Below are positions 11,641 through 21,524 of a DNA stretch of 36,767 nucleotides, in pieces. The notes beneath the pieces are model-generated. The model saw only the letters and a list, made by a program, of their open reading frames with translations. It searched no databases and had not been told where the DNA came from. The stretch is from contig JARLIU010000264.1 in NCBI GenBank assembly GCA_031291595.1, forward strand, positions 1 through 36,767, written 5' to 3'. The translations under genes were made by a program, and so were the position numbers. Every line of letters begins with the position of its first letter. Within the stretch, counting starts at the first letter, position 1. The DNA comes from Ancalomicrobiaceae bacterium (lineage in GTDB: Bacteria; Pseudomonadota; Alphaproteobacteria; Rhizobiales; Ancalomicrobiaceae).

Positions 11641-13070
11641 GCTGGCAGTTCCTCGTCACGCGCCGCCAACTGTTTCGGCAGCGCATAGGCCCATTGGGTG
11701 ATGTTGCCGGCCCCGAGGAACACGACGTAGTCGCCGTCGCGCGCATCGGCGGCGACGAGTCCGGCGATCTGGTCGGGGCTCTCCAACGGCGTCACGTGCC
11801 GGTGGCCACGGGCGCGCAGACCGCCGACCAGCGCGTCGCGGCTGGCCCCGGCGATCGGCGCCTCGCCGGCCGGATAGACGTCGGCGACGATGACGGCATC
11901 GGCATCATTGAAGGCTTGGCAGAATTCCTCGAACAGCGAGGCGAGACGGGTATAGCGGTGCGGCTGGATCACGGCGGTGACGCGGCCGCCCTTGCCCTCG
12001 CCGATGACGGCGGCGCGCGCCGCGGCGAGCACGGCCATGATCTCGACCGGATGGTGGCCGTAGTCGTCGAAGATCTGCACGCCCTTCCACTCGCCGGTCG
12101 CAGTGAAGCGGCGCTTGACGCCGGTGAACGTCGCCAGCCCCTTGGCGATGGCTTCCGGTGCGATGCCGAGCTGGTCGGCGACCGCCACGGCGGCGCAGGC
12201 GTTCGACACGTTGTGGATGCCGGGCATGTTGACCACGAGGTCGGCGATCGTCTTCTCGGTGCCCGTCACCCGGTCGCGAATGGTGACGGAGAACCGCGAC
12301 GCGCGGCCGAGCGCGGCGACGTCGAAGAAACGCACGTCCGCCTGCCGATTGGTGCCGTAAGTGACCACTCGCCGATCCTCGATCTTGCCGACGAGAGCCT
12401 GCACCTCCGGATGATCGAGGCACATCACCGCGAAGCCGTAGAACGGCACGTTCTCGACGAAATGGGCGAAAGCCTCCTTCACCTTGTCGAAGCTGCCGTA
12501 GTGGTCGAGATGTTCCGGATCGATATTGGTGACGACGGCGATGTCGGCCGGCAGCTTGACGAAGGAGCCGTCGGATTCGTCCGATTCGACCACCATCCAG
12601 TTGCCGGCGCCCAACCGCGCGTTGGTGCCGTAGGCGTTGATGATGCCGCCATTGATGACGGTCGGATCGAGCCCGCCGGCATCCAACAGCGCCGCCACCA
12701 TCGACGTCGTGGTGGTCTTGCCGTGCGTGCCGCCGATGGCGATCGCCGACTTGAAGCGCATCAACTCGGCCAGCATCTCGGCCCGGCGCACGACAGGCAG
12801 AAGCCGCGTGCGCGCAGCGAGCAGCTCGGGATTGTCGCGCTTGATCGCCGAGGAGACGACGACGACACGGGCGTCGCCGAGGTTGGCCGCGTCGTGGCCG
12901 ACGGTGACGGCGATGCCCTTCTCCCGCAGGCGCTGCACGTTGTAATTGTCGGCGACGTCGGATCCCTGCACCTTGAAGCCGAGCGTGTGCAGCACTTCGG
13001 CGATGCCGCTCATGCCGATGCCGCCGATCCCGACGAAGTGAACGGGTCCGATGGTCGAGGGCATCTTCAT
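11637..13070 (-). CDS. murC: UDP-N-acetylmuramate--L-alanine ligase MurC
   Basis: ATP-dependent Mur ligase that adds L-alanine to UDP-MurNAc in the cytoplasm. It has 477 residues, normal for the family. The N-terminal UDP-binding glycine loop is [16 protein letters not shown], the ATP loop is [12 protein letters not shown], and the central and C-terminal Mur ligase domains follow ([30 protein letters not shown]). The start is preceded by AAGGA about nine bases upstream. Its stop overlaps the murB start. A gap of nearly 500 bases separates it from murG and holds a small gene on the opposite strand, so murC-murB may need a promoter of its own. Confidence 0.97.
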   Translation of the reverse strand: MKMPSTIGPVHFVGIGGIGMSGIAEVLHTLGFKVQGSDVADNYNVQRLREKGIAVTVGHDAANLGDARVVVVSSAIKRDNPELLAARTRLLPVVRRAEMLAELMRFKSAIAIGGTHGKTTTTSMVAALLDAGGLDPTVINGGIINAYGTNARLGAGNWMVVESDESDGSFVKLPADIAVVTNIDPEHLDHYGSFDKVKEAFAHFVENVPFYGFAVMCLDHPEVQALVGKIEDRRVVTYGTNRQADVRFFDVAALGRASRFSVTIRDRVTGTEKTIADLVVNMPGIHNVSNACAAVAVADQLGIAPEAIAKGLATFTGVKRRFTATGEWKGVQIFDDYGHHPVEIMAVLAAARAAVIGEGKGGRVTAVIQPHRYTRLASLFEEFCQAFNDADAVIVADVYPAGEAPIAGASRDALVGGLRARGHRHVTPLESPDQIAGLVAADARDGDYVVFLGAGNITQWAYALPKQLAARDEELPA

Positions 13071-13313
13071 GGGGCAGAATCCTTGGATCAGCGCCGAACG
13101 CGGCGGGGCCGCTTAGTAGCAGGCTCCGACACCCCGGCACAAGTTGGCGCTAGCCCTGGCTAACATCATCGCGGCTCAGCGAGGTCGAGAACGGGTAATC
13201 TATTCAGTCAGACGCACCCGTGCCCCACTGAACCGAAGTCGCCGAATGGGCCGGGTTGCGCAGGTCCGGTCCGGCGGTCAAAATACGGCCCTAACCGCTA
13301 GGGAGACCTTTCC

Positions 13314-13520
13314 ATGACTACCAATGCAATCTACGCCGATGCCGCAGCCAGAGCGTGGTTAATGTTGCCAGATGGCCAAGAAATCGAATACTGGACCCTC
13401 CAGGAAGCCATCATTGGTTGGCGGCACTTGCCAGAACATGAACGAGCGGCGGCGGCTATCAGATCTAATGGGAAACGTTTTTCTTCCAGTGAGATCGATC
13501 ATATTCACAAGTCCGCGTAG
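13314..13520 (+). CDS. Small hypothetical protein in the murC-murG gap
   Basis: 68 residues, running against the dcw cluster. It is supported by AGGGAG at 13300-13305, eight bases before the ATG, and by a balanced protein-like composition (for example WLMLPDGQEIEYWTLQEA, then WRHLPEHERAAAA). It has no signal peptide, membrane span or known motif. Base composition is less GC-rich than the mur genes, so it may be a later insertion. A short imperfect hairpin (13533-13551) follows the stop. Function unknown; a spurious frame cannot be excluded, though the ribosome site argues for a real gene. Confidence 0.55.
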   Translation: MTTNAIYADAAARAWLMLPDGQEIEYWTLQEAIIGWRHLPEHERAAAAIRSNGKRFSSSEIDHIHKSA

Positions 13521-13566
13521 GGTGGTCTGATTCCAACGATATTATCGTCGGCTCGTCTCTGTCACA

Positions 13567-14661
13567 TCACCGGCCCATCGCCGCCCTCTCCACCACATCG
13601 GCCAGCCGCGCGACCGCGTCCGGCCGACCGGCCGCGCGGGCAGCGGCGGCGGCGGCAATGAGCACGCCGGGGGCGCGCATCAGCCGGGCGATCTCGGCCG
13701 CGAGCACCTCCGGGGTCAGCTCCTTCTGCGGGTGCGACCAGCCGCCACCGGCGGCTTCCAGCACGCGGGCATTCGCCGCCTGGTCCTGGTCGAGCGCGCC
13801 GGGCAATGGCACGAGGAGGCCGGGGCGACCGATAATGCAGAGTTCCGTCACCGTTGAGGCGCCGGCGCGGCCGATGACCAGATGGCTCGCCGCGATGCGC
13901 GCCGGCAGGTCGACGAAGAACGATGACAGCTCAGCGGCGACGCCGATCGCGTCATACGCCGCCTTGACGCGCGGCATGTCCTCGGGCCGCACCTGCTGGG
14001 TCAGCCTGAGGCGCGACCGCAAATCCGCATCCATCAGCGCGATCGCCGGCGGCACGGCATCGGAGAAATAGCGCGCGCCCTGGCTGCCGCCGGTAACGAT
14101 CAGGTGGAACGCGCCCTCGGCCGTCGGCTCGGGATAGGCGATCGCCGAAGCCTCGATCACCATGTCCCTGACCGGATTGCCGGTCGTCGTCACCTTGGCC
14201 GCCAGCCCGGCCGGCATCCTCACTTCGGCGAAGCTCGTGGCAATGCGGGTGACCTTCCTGGCGAGCCGCGCGTTCGCCCGGCCCATCACCGCGTTCTGCT
14301 CGTGCAGCACCGTCGGCACGCCGGCGAAAACCGCGGCGATCAAGGGCGGTACCGTCGGATAGCCGCCGAAGCCGACGACGACGGCCGGCTTCAGCCGCCG
14401 GATCAGCGCCCATGACTGGACGAAGCCGCGGGCGAGCGCCAAGCCCGTCCGAGCAATCGCCAACGGCGAGCGGCCCTTCAACGTCGCGGATGCCACGATG
14501 TGGATGGCGCGGGCCGGGAAGCGGCGGCCGTATTTGTCGGCCCGCTCGTCGGTCGCCAGTTCCACCGCATAGCCGCGACGGATGAGCTCGGCAGCAAGCG
14601 ATTCCGCCGGGAACAGGTGGCCGCCGGTGCCGCCGGCGGAAAGCAGGATGGTTTTGGGCAT
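13567..14661 (-). CDS. murG: Lipid II synthase MurG (GlcNAc transferase)
   Basis: Peripheral membrane GT-B glycosyltransferase that transfers GlcNAc from UDP-GlcNAc to lipid I, making lipid II on the cytoplasmic face. It has 364 residues from ATG 14661. The N-terminal glycine loop AGGTGGHLFPA, the motif GFGGYPTVPP with HEQNAVMGRAN, and the UDP-GlcNAc site region (GGSQGARYFSD, IGRAGASTVTE, PGALDQDQAANA) are all present. An in-frame ATG at 14697 would overlap the end of ftsW by 11 bases and add 12 residues with no family resemblance. Neither start has a good ribosome site, so translation may depend on ftsW. Confidence 0.95.
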   Translation of the reverse strand: MPKTILLSAGGTGGHLFPAESLAAELIRRGYAVELATDERADKYGRRFPARAIHIVASATLKGRSPLAIARTGLALARGFVQSWALIRRLKPAVVVGFGGYPTVPPLIAAVFAGVPTVLHEQNAVMGRANARLARKVTRIATSFAEVRMPAGLAAKVTTTGNPVRDMVIEASAIAYPEPTAEGAFHLIVTGGSQGARYFSDAVPPAIALMDADLRSRLRLTQQVRPEDMPRVKAAYDAIGVAAELSSFFVDLPARIAASHLVIGRAGASTVTELCIIGRPGLLVPLPGALDQDQAANARVLEAAGGGWSHPQKELTPEVLAAEIARLMRAPGVLIAAAAAARAAGRPDAVARLADVVERAAMGR

Positions 14662-14686
14662 CGAAGGCAACCGCGTTGTCGGGCCG

Positions 14687-15844
14687 TCAGTCGGCATGCA
14701 CGGCCGAGACCATGCGCGTCGCCTGCGGCCGGCGGCGGGTGAGCGCCAGCAGGCAGCCCATGCCGAAGGCGAGCGACAGCATCGACGAGCCGCCGTAGGA
14801 TATGAACGGCAGCGTCATGCCCTTGGCCGGCATCAAATGCAAGTTCACCGCCATGTTGATGCCCGCCTGCACACCGAATTCGGTGGCCAGCCCGACGACC
14901 GACAGGCGGATGAACGGGTCCTCTTCCTTCAGCGCGAACCACAGCGCCCGGCCGACGACGAAGGCGAACAGCGTGACGAGCAGGATGCAGGCGATGATGC
15001 CGAATTCCTCGCCGAGCACCGCCATGACGAAGTCGGTGTGGCTATCGGGCAGGATCTTCTTCACCGTGCCCTCGCCGGGTCCGCGGCCGAACCAGGAACC
15101 GTTGGTAAAGGCGTCGATCGCCGTCTGCACCTGGAAATTGTCGCTGGCGAACCGAGCCGGCCCTTCGACCGGCGCGGCGAAGAAGCGATCGACGCGCGCG
15201 TGCACGTGCGGGAACACCACATAGGCGAGATAGCCGGCGCCGACGCCTGCCGCTCCGAGGCCGATGATCCACACCACCTGCAGACCGGCGACGAAGAAGA
15301 TGGCGCCCCAGGACACCACGGTCAGGATCGTCTGGCCGACATCCGGCTCGGCCAAGAGCAGCGCGACCACGACGGCCAGCAGCAGCATGGCGAGGAGATT
15401 GCCCGGCACTTCCGGCCGCTTCATGCGCTCGGAGAACAGCCAGGAGGCGACGATGATGAAGGCCGGCTTCACCAGTTCCGACGGCTGGATGGAGAGCACC
15501 GCCAGCGTGATCCAGCGCCGCGACCCCTTCACCTCCTGACCGAAGAACAGGGTCGCGACCAGCAGGACGAGGCCGACCGCCAGCATCACCACGGCGGCGC
15601 GCCGGACGTCGCGCGGCCCCATGAACGAGCAGCCGACGAGAATGGCCGCAGCGGGGGTGACGAACAGCGCATGCCGCTTGATGAAGTAGAACGTACCAGC
15701 GCCGATGCGTTCGGCGACTGCCGGGCTCGCCGCAAACGACAGCACCAGGCCAAGCACGATCAGGATCAGGAACGCCGCGAGCAACGCCCGATCGACTGTC
15801 CACCACCACTGCGCGAAACTGGAGCGATCCATCCGGTCGATCAT
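14687..15844 (-). CDS. ftsW: Lipid II polymerase / division protein FtsW (SEDS family)
   Basis: Multi-pass inner-membrane glycosyltransferase of the SEDS family that polymerises septal glycan with its partner FtsI. It has 385 residues and about ten hydrophobic segments. Family motifs are GSRRWITLAVLSIQPSELVK in the first half, LLAEPDVGQT, and the C-terminal PFISYGGSS. The start follows a strong GAGGAGG (complement of 15850-15856), five bases from the ATG. The 127-base gap to murD is the longest inside the mraZ-ftsW run apart from the murE leader, and carries a palindrome (15938-15952), so an internal promoter is possible. Confidence 0.97.
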   Translation of the reverse strand: MIDRMDRSSFAQWWWTVDRALLAAFLILIVLGLVLSFAASPAVAERIGAGTFYFIKRHALFVTPAAAILVGCSFMGPRDVRRAAVVMLAVGLVLLVATLFFGQEVKGSRRWITLAVLSIQPSELVKPAFIIVASWLFSERMKRPEVPGNLLAMLLLAVVVALLLAEPDVGQTILTVVSWGAIFFVAGLQVVWIIGLGAAGVGAGYLAYVVFPHVHARVDRFFAAPVEGPARFASDNFQVQTAIDAFTNGSWFGRGPGEGTVKKILPDSHTDFVMAVLGEEFGIIACILLVTLFAFVVGRALWFALKEEDPFIRLSVVGLATEFGVQAGINMAVNLHLMPAKGMTLPFISYGGSSMLSLAFGMGCLLALTRRRPQATRMVSAVHAD

Positions 15845-15937
15845 TGCATCCTCCTCAGCCTCGCGGCCGGCACAGGGTCCGCTTGCCCGCGTCTTCTGAA
15901 CGGCAAGAAGGCGCGACGGTTAAGAACCCTAGAACAG

Positions 15938-15952
15938 CTTTGGTTACCAAAG
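15938..15952. promoter_or_regulatory. Perfect palindrome upstream of ftsW
   Basis: CTTTGG-TTA-CCAAAG, a 6-bp inverted repeat with a 3-base centre, lies in the short murD-ftsW gap about 95 bases before the ftsW start. Its core TTGGT/ACCAA resembles the palindrome upstream of lpxC (1423-1434). It could be an operator or a small hairpin; no T run follows on either strand. Confidence 0.3.
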
Positions 15953-15971
15953 GACCAAATGCCGTTCCGCT

Positions 15972-17354
15972 CTAGCCAACGCGCCGGTGAATGCCGGGAA
16001 TGGCGGCGACCAACTCGCGGAAGCGGTCACCGCGCACTTCGAAGTTCTTGAACTGGTCATAGGAGGCGCAGGCGGGCGACAGCAGCACCACCGGCTCGGC
16101 CGTCGCCGAGGCGCCCGCCGCTTCGGTGGCACGTTCGAGCGCCGTCTCGATGGTGCCGCAGCGTTCGAACGGCACGCGGCCATCGAGCGTGGCGGCGAAG
16201 TCTTCCGTCGCCTGGCCGATCAGAAAGGCCCGGGCGATGCGCGGAAAGAGGCCGTCGAGCGAGGTGATGCCGCCGGCCTTCGGCTTGCCGCCGAGGATCC
16301 AATGGATGTCGGTGAAGGTGGCAAGCGCCTGGGCGGTGGAATCGGCGTTCGTCGCCTTGGAATCGTTGATGAAGATCACGCGTCCGAGCGTTCCGACCTG
16401 TTCCATCCGGTGCGCCAGGCCGGGAAAGCTCTTCAGCCCGGACACGATGGCCGCCCGGTCGAGCCCGAGCGCCGTGACCGCGGCGATCGCCGCAGCGGCG
16501 TTCTGGCCGTTGTGGGCGCCCCTGAGCGAGCCGATGCCGGCAAGGTCGGCTACGACCTCCGCGCCGGCGCAGATCTTGCCGTCGGCGTAAAAATAGCCCT
16601 CGGCAAGCGGTCCCTTGACTGAAATCCGCACCAGCTTGCCGCCGCGCAGCTGCAGCCGCTCGGCGATGCCGCGCGACACGTCGTCGTCGACGCCGACGAC
16701 GGCGGTGCGGGACGCCGTTACCAGCCGCTCCTTGATGGCGGCGTAATTCGCCATCGTGCCGTGGCGGTCGAGATGGTCCGGCGACAGGTTCAACAGCACC
16801 CCGACCGTCGGATCAAGCGTCGGCGCCAGATCGATCTGGAACGACGAGCACTCGATCACATAGGTGCGATCCGGAGCCGGCGGATCGAGCGTGAGCACGG
16901 CGCGGCCGATGTTGCCGCCGAGTTGCACGTCGCGCCCGGCCGAGGTCAGCAGGTGCGCGATCAGCGCCGTCGTCGTCGACTTGCCATTTGTTCCTGTGAT
17001 GGCCACCAGAGGCGTGGTCGGCGCGGTGGCGCGGATCTCCTCGGCCAGCAGTTCGATGTCGCCGACGACGGCAACACCCTTGGCAGAGGCGAGCTTGACC
17101 GACCAATGCGGCTCGGGATGGGTGAGCGGCACGCCGGGCGCAAGCACCAGCATGTCGATCTCGTCCCAGTCGATGCCGTGCAGGTCGACGACGTTGAGGC
17201 CCGTCTCGGCGGCCAGCGCCCGCGAGGCCTCGCTGTCATCATAGGCGAGGACGTCGGCGCCGCCCGCCGTGAGAGCTTGTGCGGTGGCCAGGCCGGAACC
17301 GCCGAGCCCGAAGACCGCAACCCGTTTGCCGCGTGCTGTGGTGACCGGAATCAT
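15972..17354 (-). CDS. murD: UDP-N-acetylmuramoyl-L-alanine--D-glutamate ligase MurD
   Basis: Mur ligase that adds D-glutamate to UDP-MurNAc-L-Ala using ATP, in the cytoplasm. It has 460 residues from ATG 17354, which begins MIPVTT as rhizobial MurD proteins do. The N-terminal nucleotide-like fold is [14 protein letters not shown], the ATP loop is [16 protein letters not shown], and [11 protein letters not shown] and the C-terminal [11 protein letters not shown] complete the family set. A GTG at 17363 overlaps the mraY stop as GTGA and would add three residues; either is compatible with coupling to mraY. The same frame stays open far upstream through mraY, but that part is not MurD. Confidence 0.96.
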   Translation of the reverse strand: MIPVTTARGKRVAVFGLGGSGLATAQALTAGGADVLAYDDSEASRALAAETGLNVVDLHGIDWDEIDMLVLAPGVPLTHPEPHWSVKLASAKGVAVVGDIELLAEEIRATAPTTPLVAITGTNGKSTTTALIAHLLTSAGRDVQLGGNIGRAVLTLDPPAPDRTYVIECSSFQIDLAPTLDPTVGVLLNLSPDHLDRHGTMANYAAIKERLVTASRTAVVGVDDDVSRGIAERLQLRGGKLVRISVKGPLAEGYFYADGKICAGAEVVADLAGIGSLRGAHNGQNAAAAIAAVTALGLDRAAIVSGLKSFPGLAHRMEQVGTLGRVIFINDSKATNADSTAQALATFTDIHWILGGKPKAGGITSLDGLFPRIARAFLIGQATEDFAATLDGRVPFERCGTIETALERATEAAGASATAEPVVLLSPACASYDQFKNFEVRGDRFRELVAAIPGIHRRVG

Positions 17355-17359
17355 GCGCG

Positions 17360-18445
17360 TCACCTCAGCTTCAGCGTGGAGAGGCCGATCAGCGCCAGGA
17401 CGAAGGCAATGATCCAGAAGCGGATGACCACCTGTGGCTCCTTCCAGCCCAACTGCTCGAAATGATGGTGGATCGGCGCCATGCGGAACACGCGCTTGCC
17501 CGTCAGCTTGAACGAGGTGATCTGGATGATGACGGAGGCCGCTTCCAGCACGAACAGGCCGCCGACGATGGCGAGCACGATCTCGTGCTTGGTGGCGACC
17601 GCAACGGTGCCGAGCAGCCCGCCGAGGGCGAGGGATCCGGTATCGCCCATGAAGATTGCCGCCGGTGGCGCGTTGAACCAGAGGAAGCCGAGTCCGGCGC
17701 CGATCACCGCGCCGAGCACCACCGCCAGTTCCTGCGTGCCGCGCACGTAGTTGATGTCGAGATAGTGGGCGAAATTGATGTTGCCGGAGACATAGGCGAT
17801 CAGACCGAAGGAGCCCGCCGCGATCATCACCGGCACGATGGCCAGCCCGTCGAGCCCATCGGTGAAGTTGACCGCATTGCCGGCGCCGACGATGACAAAG
17901 CCGCCGAACACGATGAAGAAATAGCCGAGCGGCAGCAGCACTCCCTTGAAGAACGGAAAGGCGACGCCCGTCGCGCTGGAATCGCGCCCGAGCGCGGTGA
18001 TCGCCCAGACCGCCGCCGCGGCGATGACCGCTTCGAGAATGAGCCGCTGGCGCTCGGAAAAGCCGCGATGCGACTGTTTCGTCACTTTGAGGAAGTCGTC
18101 GTAGAAGCCGATGGCGCCGAAGCCGACCGTGACCAGAATGACGATCCAGACATAGGCATTGAGGAGATTGGCCCACAGCAGCGTCGAGACGATCACCCCG
18201 GCCAGGATCATCAGCCCGCCCATGGTCGGCGTGCCGCGTTTGGTGAGGAGATGCGAGGCCGGCCCATCGGCGCGGATCGGCTGGCCCTTGCCCTGCTTCA
18301 CTCGCAGCGTATTGATCATCGCCGGTCCGAACAGCAGAACGAACGCCAGCCCGGTCAGGATCGCCCCGCCAGTGCGAAAGGTGGTGTAGCGGAACAGGTT
18401 GAAAATGATCAGCTTGTCGCTCAGATCGCCTAATAGAAACAGCAT
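17360..18445 (-). CDS. mraY: Phospho-N-acetylmuramoyl-pentapeptide transferase MraY
   Basis: Polytopic inner-membrane enzyme that moves phospho-MurNAc-pentapeptide from UDP to undecaprenyl phosphate, forming lipid I. It has 361 residues, matching the family. Motifs include the early TPTMGG loop, the acidic [17 protein letters not shown], the Mg-binding [10 protein letters not shown], and APIHHHFE near the C-terminus. It starts 12 bases after murF stops and ends overlapping a possible GTG start of murD, so murF-mraY-murD are tightly coupled. Confidence 0.98.
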   Translation of the reverse strand: MLFLLGDLSDKLIIFNLFRYTTFRTGGAILTGLAFVLLFGPAMINTLRVKQGKGQPIRADGPASHLLTKRGTPTMGGLMILAGVIVSTLLWANLLNAYVWIVILVTVGFGAIGFYDDFLKVTKQSHRGFSERQRLILEAVIAAAAVWAITALGRDSSATGVAFPFFKGVLLPLGYFFIVFGGFVIVGAGNAVNFTDGLDGLAIVPVMIAAGSFGLIAYVSGNINFAHYLDINYVRGTQELAVVLGAVIGAGLGFLWFNAPPAAIFMGDTGSLALGGLLGTVAVATKHEIVLAIVGGLFVLEAASVIIQITSFKLTGKRVFRMAPIHHHFEQLGWKEPQVVIRFWIIAFVLALIGLSTLKLR

Positions 18446-18457
18446 TGGCCGAAACCC

Positions 18458-19900
18458 TCAAACGTCCATGTCTTCGACCGATTCCTCGATCGAGGGAAAC
18501 TGCATCCGCAGCGCGTCGACGAGTTGCCCCATGCGGCTGCCGTTCGAGCCCTTGACCATCACCACGTCGCCGGGCGCCAAGGCCAGCAGCAGCACGGGCT
18601 TCAATTCCTTGGCGGTCTCGGCATGCGCTCCGCGCACCTCCATCGGGATCGCATGCCACAGCGAGCGCATCAGCGGCCCGGCGCAATAGAGGCGATCGAC
18701 GCCGACGCGCATCAGCCGCTCCGCCAGTTCGGCATGCAGCCGCGGGCCGGCGTCGCCAAGTTCCAGCATGTCGCCGAGGACCGCGATGCGCCGCCCGCGC
18801 AAGCCTACCGGCGACTGGCCGAGCAGGTCGATCGCCGCACGCATCGAGGCTGGATTGGCATTGTAGCTCTCATCGATCAACGTGAAGCTGCCGTGACCGA
18901 TTTGCAGCACGTGTTGCGCGCCGCGCCCCTGCGGCGCCACCAACTCGGCCAGCGCCAGCGCGGCGAGCGCCAGATCGGCGCCGAGCAGCGACGCCGTGGT
19001 CAGCACCGCGAGCGAATTGATCGCCACGTGCTTGCCGGGCGCCCCGACCTTCCAGATGACCGGCGCACCGAGGATATAGCCGCGGATCACCGAACCGTCG
19101 GCCCGCGGCACCAGGGTCTCCACATGCGAGGCGAGCCCCGGCCGTTCGCCGAAGAGGTAGATGTGCTCGACGCCGGCGCGCCGCGCCTCGGTTTCCAACA
19201 GCCCGGCTTCGGCGATGTCGCCGTTGACGACCGCCGCGCCGCCCGGCTCGACGCCTGAGAAGATCTCGCTCTTGGCACGGGCGATTTCGACGACCGATTC
19301 GAAGTATTCGAGATGCACCGGCGCCACCGTGGTGACGATCGCCACATGCGGGCGCACCAGTTTGACCAGCGGCGTGATCTCGCCCGGATGGTTCATGCCG
19401 ATCTCGAACACCGCATAGTCGGTATCGGCCGGCAGCCGGGCAAGCGTCAGCGGCACGCCCCAGTGATTGTTGAACGAGGCCGGCGAGGCATGCACCGAGC
19501 CCTGCTTGCCCAGCACGATGCGCAAGGCCTCCTTGGTCGAGGTCTTGCCGACCGACCCCGTCACCGCCGCGACCCGGGCTCGCGTCCGGGCGCGCGCCGC
19601 CGCCCCCAGCCGCCCGAGCGCCCGCAGCACGTCATCGACCACCACGTAGCGGCCGTCGGCGGCAAGCTCGGGGAGTTTCTCCTCCGCCACGACGGCAAAG
19701 CCGGCACCGCGATCGAGTGCCGCCCTGACGAATGCGTGGCCGTCATGCGTATCGCCCTTGATGGCGAAGAAGGCTTCGCCCGGCAGAACGGTTCGGCTGT
19801 CGATGGAAATGCCGGTGATCCCGGCTGTGGCCGCACCGACGACGCGCCCACCGGTCGCGGCAATCAGCGCATTGAGCGTCCACAGCGGTTGAGAGGTCAT
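18458..19900 (-). CDS. murF: UDP-N-acetylmuramoyl-tripeptide--D-alanyl-D-alanine ligase MurF
   Basis: Mur ligase that adds D-Ala-D-Ala to the UDP-MurNAc tripeptide, completing the pentapeptide precursor in the cytoplasm. It has 480 residues. Domain 1 carries [16 protein letters not shown], the ATP loop is [14 protein letters not shown], then [21 protein letters not shown] and the C-terminal [11 protein letters not shown]. Its ATG overlaps the murE stop by four bases. The D-Ala-D-Ala ligase gene (ddl), its metabolic partner, is missing from this half of the cluster and should lie left of the window. Confidence 0.97.
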   Translation of the reverse strand: MTSQPLWTLNALIAATGGRVVGAATAGITGISIDSRTVLPGEAFFAIKGDTHDGHAFVRAALDRGAGFAVVAEEKLPELAADGRYVVVDDVLRALGRLGAAARARTRARVAAVTGSVGKTSTKEALRIVLGKQGSVHASPASFNNHWGVPLTLARLPADTDYAVFEIGMNHPGEITPLVKLVRPHVAIVTTVAPVHLEYFESVVEIARAKSEIFSGVEPGGAAVVNGDIAEAGLLETEARRAGVEHIYLFGERPGLASHVETLVPRADGSVIRGYILGAPVIWKVGAPGKHVAINSLAVLTTASLLGADLALAALALAELVAPQGRGAQHVLQIGHGSFTLIDESYNANPASMRAAIDLLGQSPVGLRGRRIAVLGDMLELGDAGPRLHAELAERLMRVGVDRLYCAGPLMRSLWHAIPMEVRGAHAETAKELKPVLLLALAPGDVVMVKGSNGSRMGQLVDALRMQFPSIEESVEDMDV

Positions 19901-21357
19901 TGCTTCAAGTCCCGCAGCGCCGCATCGGCGGCTTCATGGTCGGAAAACGGCAGTACGCGATCCCCCACGATCTGGCCGGTTTCATGGCCCTTGCCGGCGA
20001 TCATGAGAATATCGCCTCGTCTCAGCATTTGGACGCCGGCGCGAATCGCCTCGCCGCGGTCGCCGATCTCGATGGCACCGGGCGCGGCGATCAGGATCTG
20101 GCGGCGGATCTCGGCCGGGTCTTCGCTGCGCGGGTTGTCGTCGGTGACGATGGCGACGTCGGCGGTCCTCACCGCGATCTCGCCCATCACCGGCCGCTTG
20201 CCCGGATCGCGATCGCCGCCGCAGCCGAAGACGACCACGAGCCGGCCTGTCGTATAGGGTCGCAGCGCCGCGATCGCCTTTTCGAGCGCATCGGGCTTAT
20301 GCGAATAGTCGACGAACACCGGGGCGCCTGCCGGCGTCGTGCCGACGAGTTCGAGGCGGCCCGGCGCGCCCTTCAGCGCCTCGATGGCATAGAGCGCCTT
20401 GTCGCGCTCGATGCCGGTGGCGAGCGCCAGCCCCGCCGCGACGAGCGCATTCGACACCTGGAACGTGCCGAGCAACGGCAGTTTGAGGGTGTGCCGCTTG
20501 CCGAAGGCCTCGACGACGATCACCTGGGCGAACCCCTCCGGCCGGGTAGAGACCAGCCGCAGCGTCGCGCCCTCGACACCGACCGTCAGCACGTCGAGCC
20601 CGACGGCTTTCGCCCGTTCCGCCGCTTGGCGGCCGTAGGGCGTATCGACGTCGACGACGGCGGACTTTCCCGGCCCGAGCAGCGCCTCGAACAGCCGCAT
20701 CTTGGCGTCGAAATACGCCTCGACATCAGGGTGATAGTCGAGGTGGTCGCGCGACAGGTTGGTGAAGGCTCCGGCGGCCAATTCGATGCCATCAAGCCGG
20801 TGCTGGTCGAGCCCGTGCGAGGAGGCTTCCATCGCCACGTGGGTGATGCCTTCACGCGCCAGCTTGGCAAAGCTCTTGGCCAGTTCGACCGGATCGGGCG
20901 TCGTCAGCGAGCCGTAGGTCTCGTACTCGGGCGTGACGATGCCGATGGTGCCGACCGAAGCGGCACGATGCCCCGCCGCCTGCCAGATCTGCCGGAGAAA
21001 GGCCGCGATCGAGGTCTTGCCCGAAGTGCCGGTGACGGCGGCGACGGTCTTGGGGAACGGCTGATTGAGGCGGGCGCTGGCGAGCGCCAGAAAGTGGCGT
21101 GGCTCGTCGACGCGGATGACCGGGATTGCGACATCGGCCAATACCGCGTTGTGTCCGCTGACGACGACCGCGGCCCCCTTGGCGACCGCATCGGCGACAT
21201 AACGGGCGCCATCGGCCTTGGTGCCGGCGAGCGCGACGAAGATCTCGCCGGCGGCGACGCGGCGGCTGTCGGCGGAAATGCCGGCAATCGGCATCGTCCC
21301 GACGGCATCCGCAATCGCGCTCGTCCCAAGCCCCGTCACCACATCCTTCAACAGCAT
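19897..21357 (-). CDS. murE: UDP-MurNAc-L-Ala-D-Glu--meso-diaminopimelate ligase MurE
   Basis: Mur ligase that adds the third residue of the stem peptide. The specificity motif DNPR (in TDDNPRSEDP) points to meso-diaminopimelate. It has 486 residues from ATG 21357. Domain 1 shows ISADSRRVAAGEIFVAL, the ATP loop is VTGTSGKTSIAAFL, then TTPDPVEL and NLSRDHLDYH. The frame is open back to a TTG at 21528 that touches the ftsI stop, but the 57 added residues are Arg-rich and not MurE-like, so the later ATG is preferred. The ribosome site is weak (AAGTGG, poorly spaced). The resulting 167-base leader is unusual for this compact cluster. Confidence 0.94.
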   Translation of the reverse strand: MLLKDVVTGLGTSAIADAVGTMPIAGISADSRRVAAGEIFVALAGTKADGARYVADAVAKGAAVVVSGHNAVLADVAIPVIRVDEPRHFLALASARLNQPFPKTVAAVTGTSGKTSIAAFLRQIWQAAGHRAASVGTIGIVTPEYETYGSLTTPDPVELAKSFAKLAREGITHVAMEASSHGLDQHRLDGIELAAGAFTNLSRDHLDYHPDVEAYFDAKMRLFEALLGPGKSAVVDVDTPYGRQAAERAKAVGLDVLTVGVEGATLRLVSTRPEGFAQVIVVEAFGKRHTLKLPLLGTFQVSNALVAAGLALATGIERDKALYAIEALKGAPGRLELVGTTPAGAPVFVDYSHKPDALEKAIAALRPYTTGRLVVVFGCGGDRDPGKRPVMGEIAVRTADVAIVTDDNPRSEDPAEIRRQILIAAPGAIEIGDRGEAIRAGVQMLRRGDILMIAGKGHETGQIVGDRVLPFSDHEAADAALRDLKQ

Positions 21358-21524
21358 CGATCGATCCACTTCGAGAGTTCCAACCGCTTGAACCTTGGCG
21401 ACGCACCACCGGAGACACCCCCCGGCGCGGCCGATACAGCGGCCTCGACTGAACGCACCCAACGCCGACCTCGGCGCCCCCCAGTCGACTTGGGACCGCC
21501 ATAGGCGCCGATCGGACGCCGCCG

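Noticed and set aside
11694-13163. 489-codon + strand frame opposite murC
   Set aside because: Antisense shadow of murC with no ribosome site or motif.
13260-13313. Possible tRNA-like stretch before the small gene
   Set aside because: No cloverleaf could be drawn and no T-loop consensus is present.
17355-18686. Upstream extension of the murD frame across mraY
   Set aside because: It is the out-of-phase shadow of mraY; MurD similarity begins only at MIPVTT.
19900-21504. 534-codon + strand frame opposite murE
   Set aside because: Shadow of murE; starts and stops mirror the gene and the protein has no domain.
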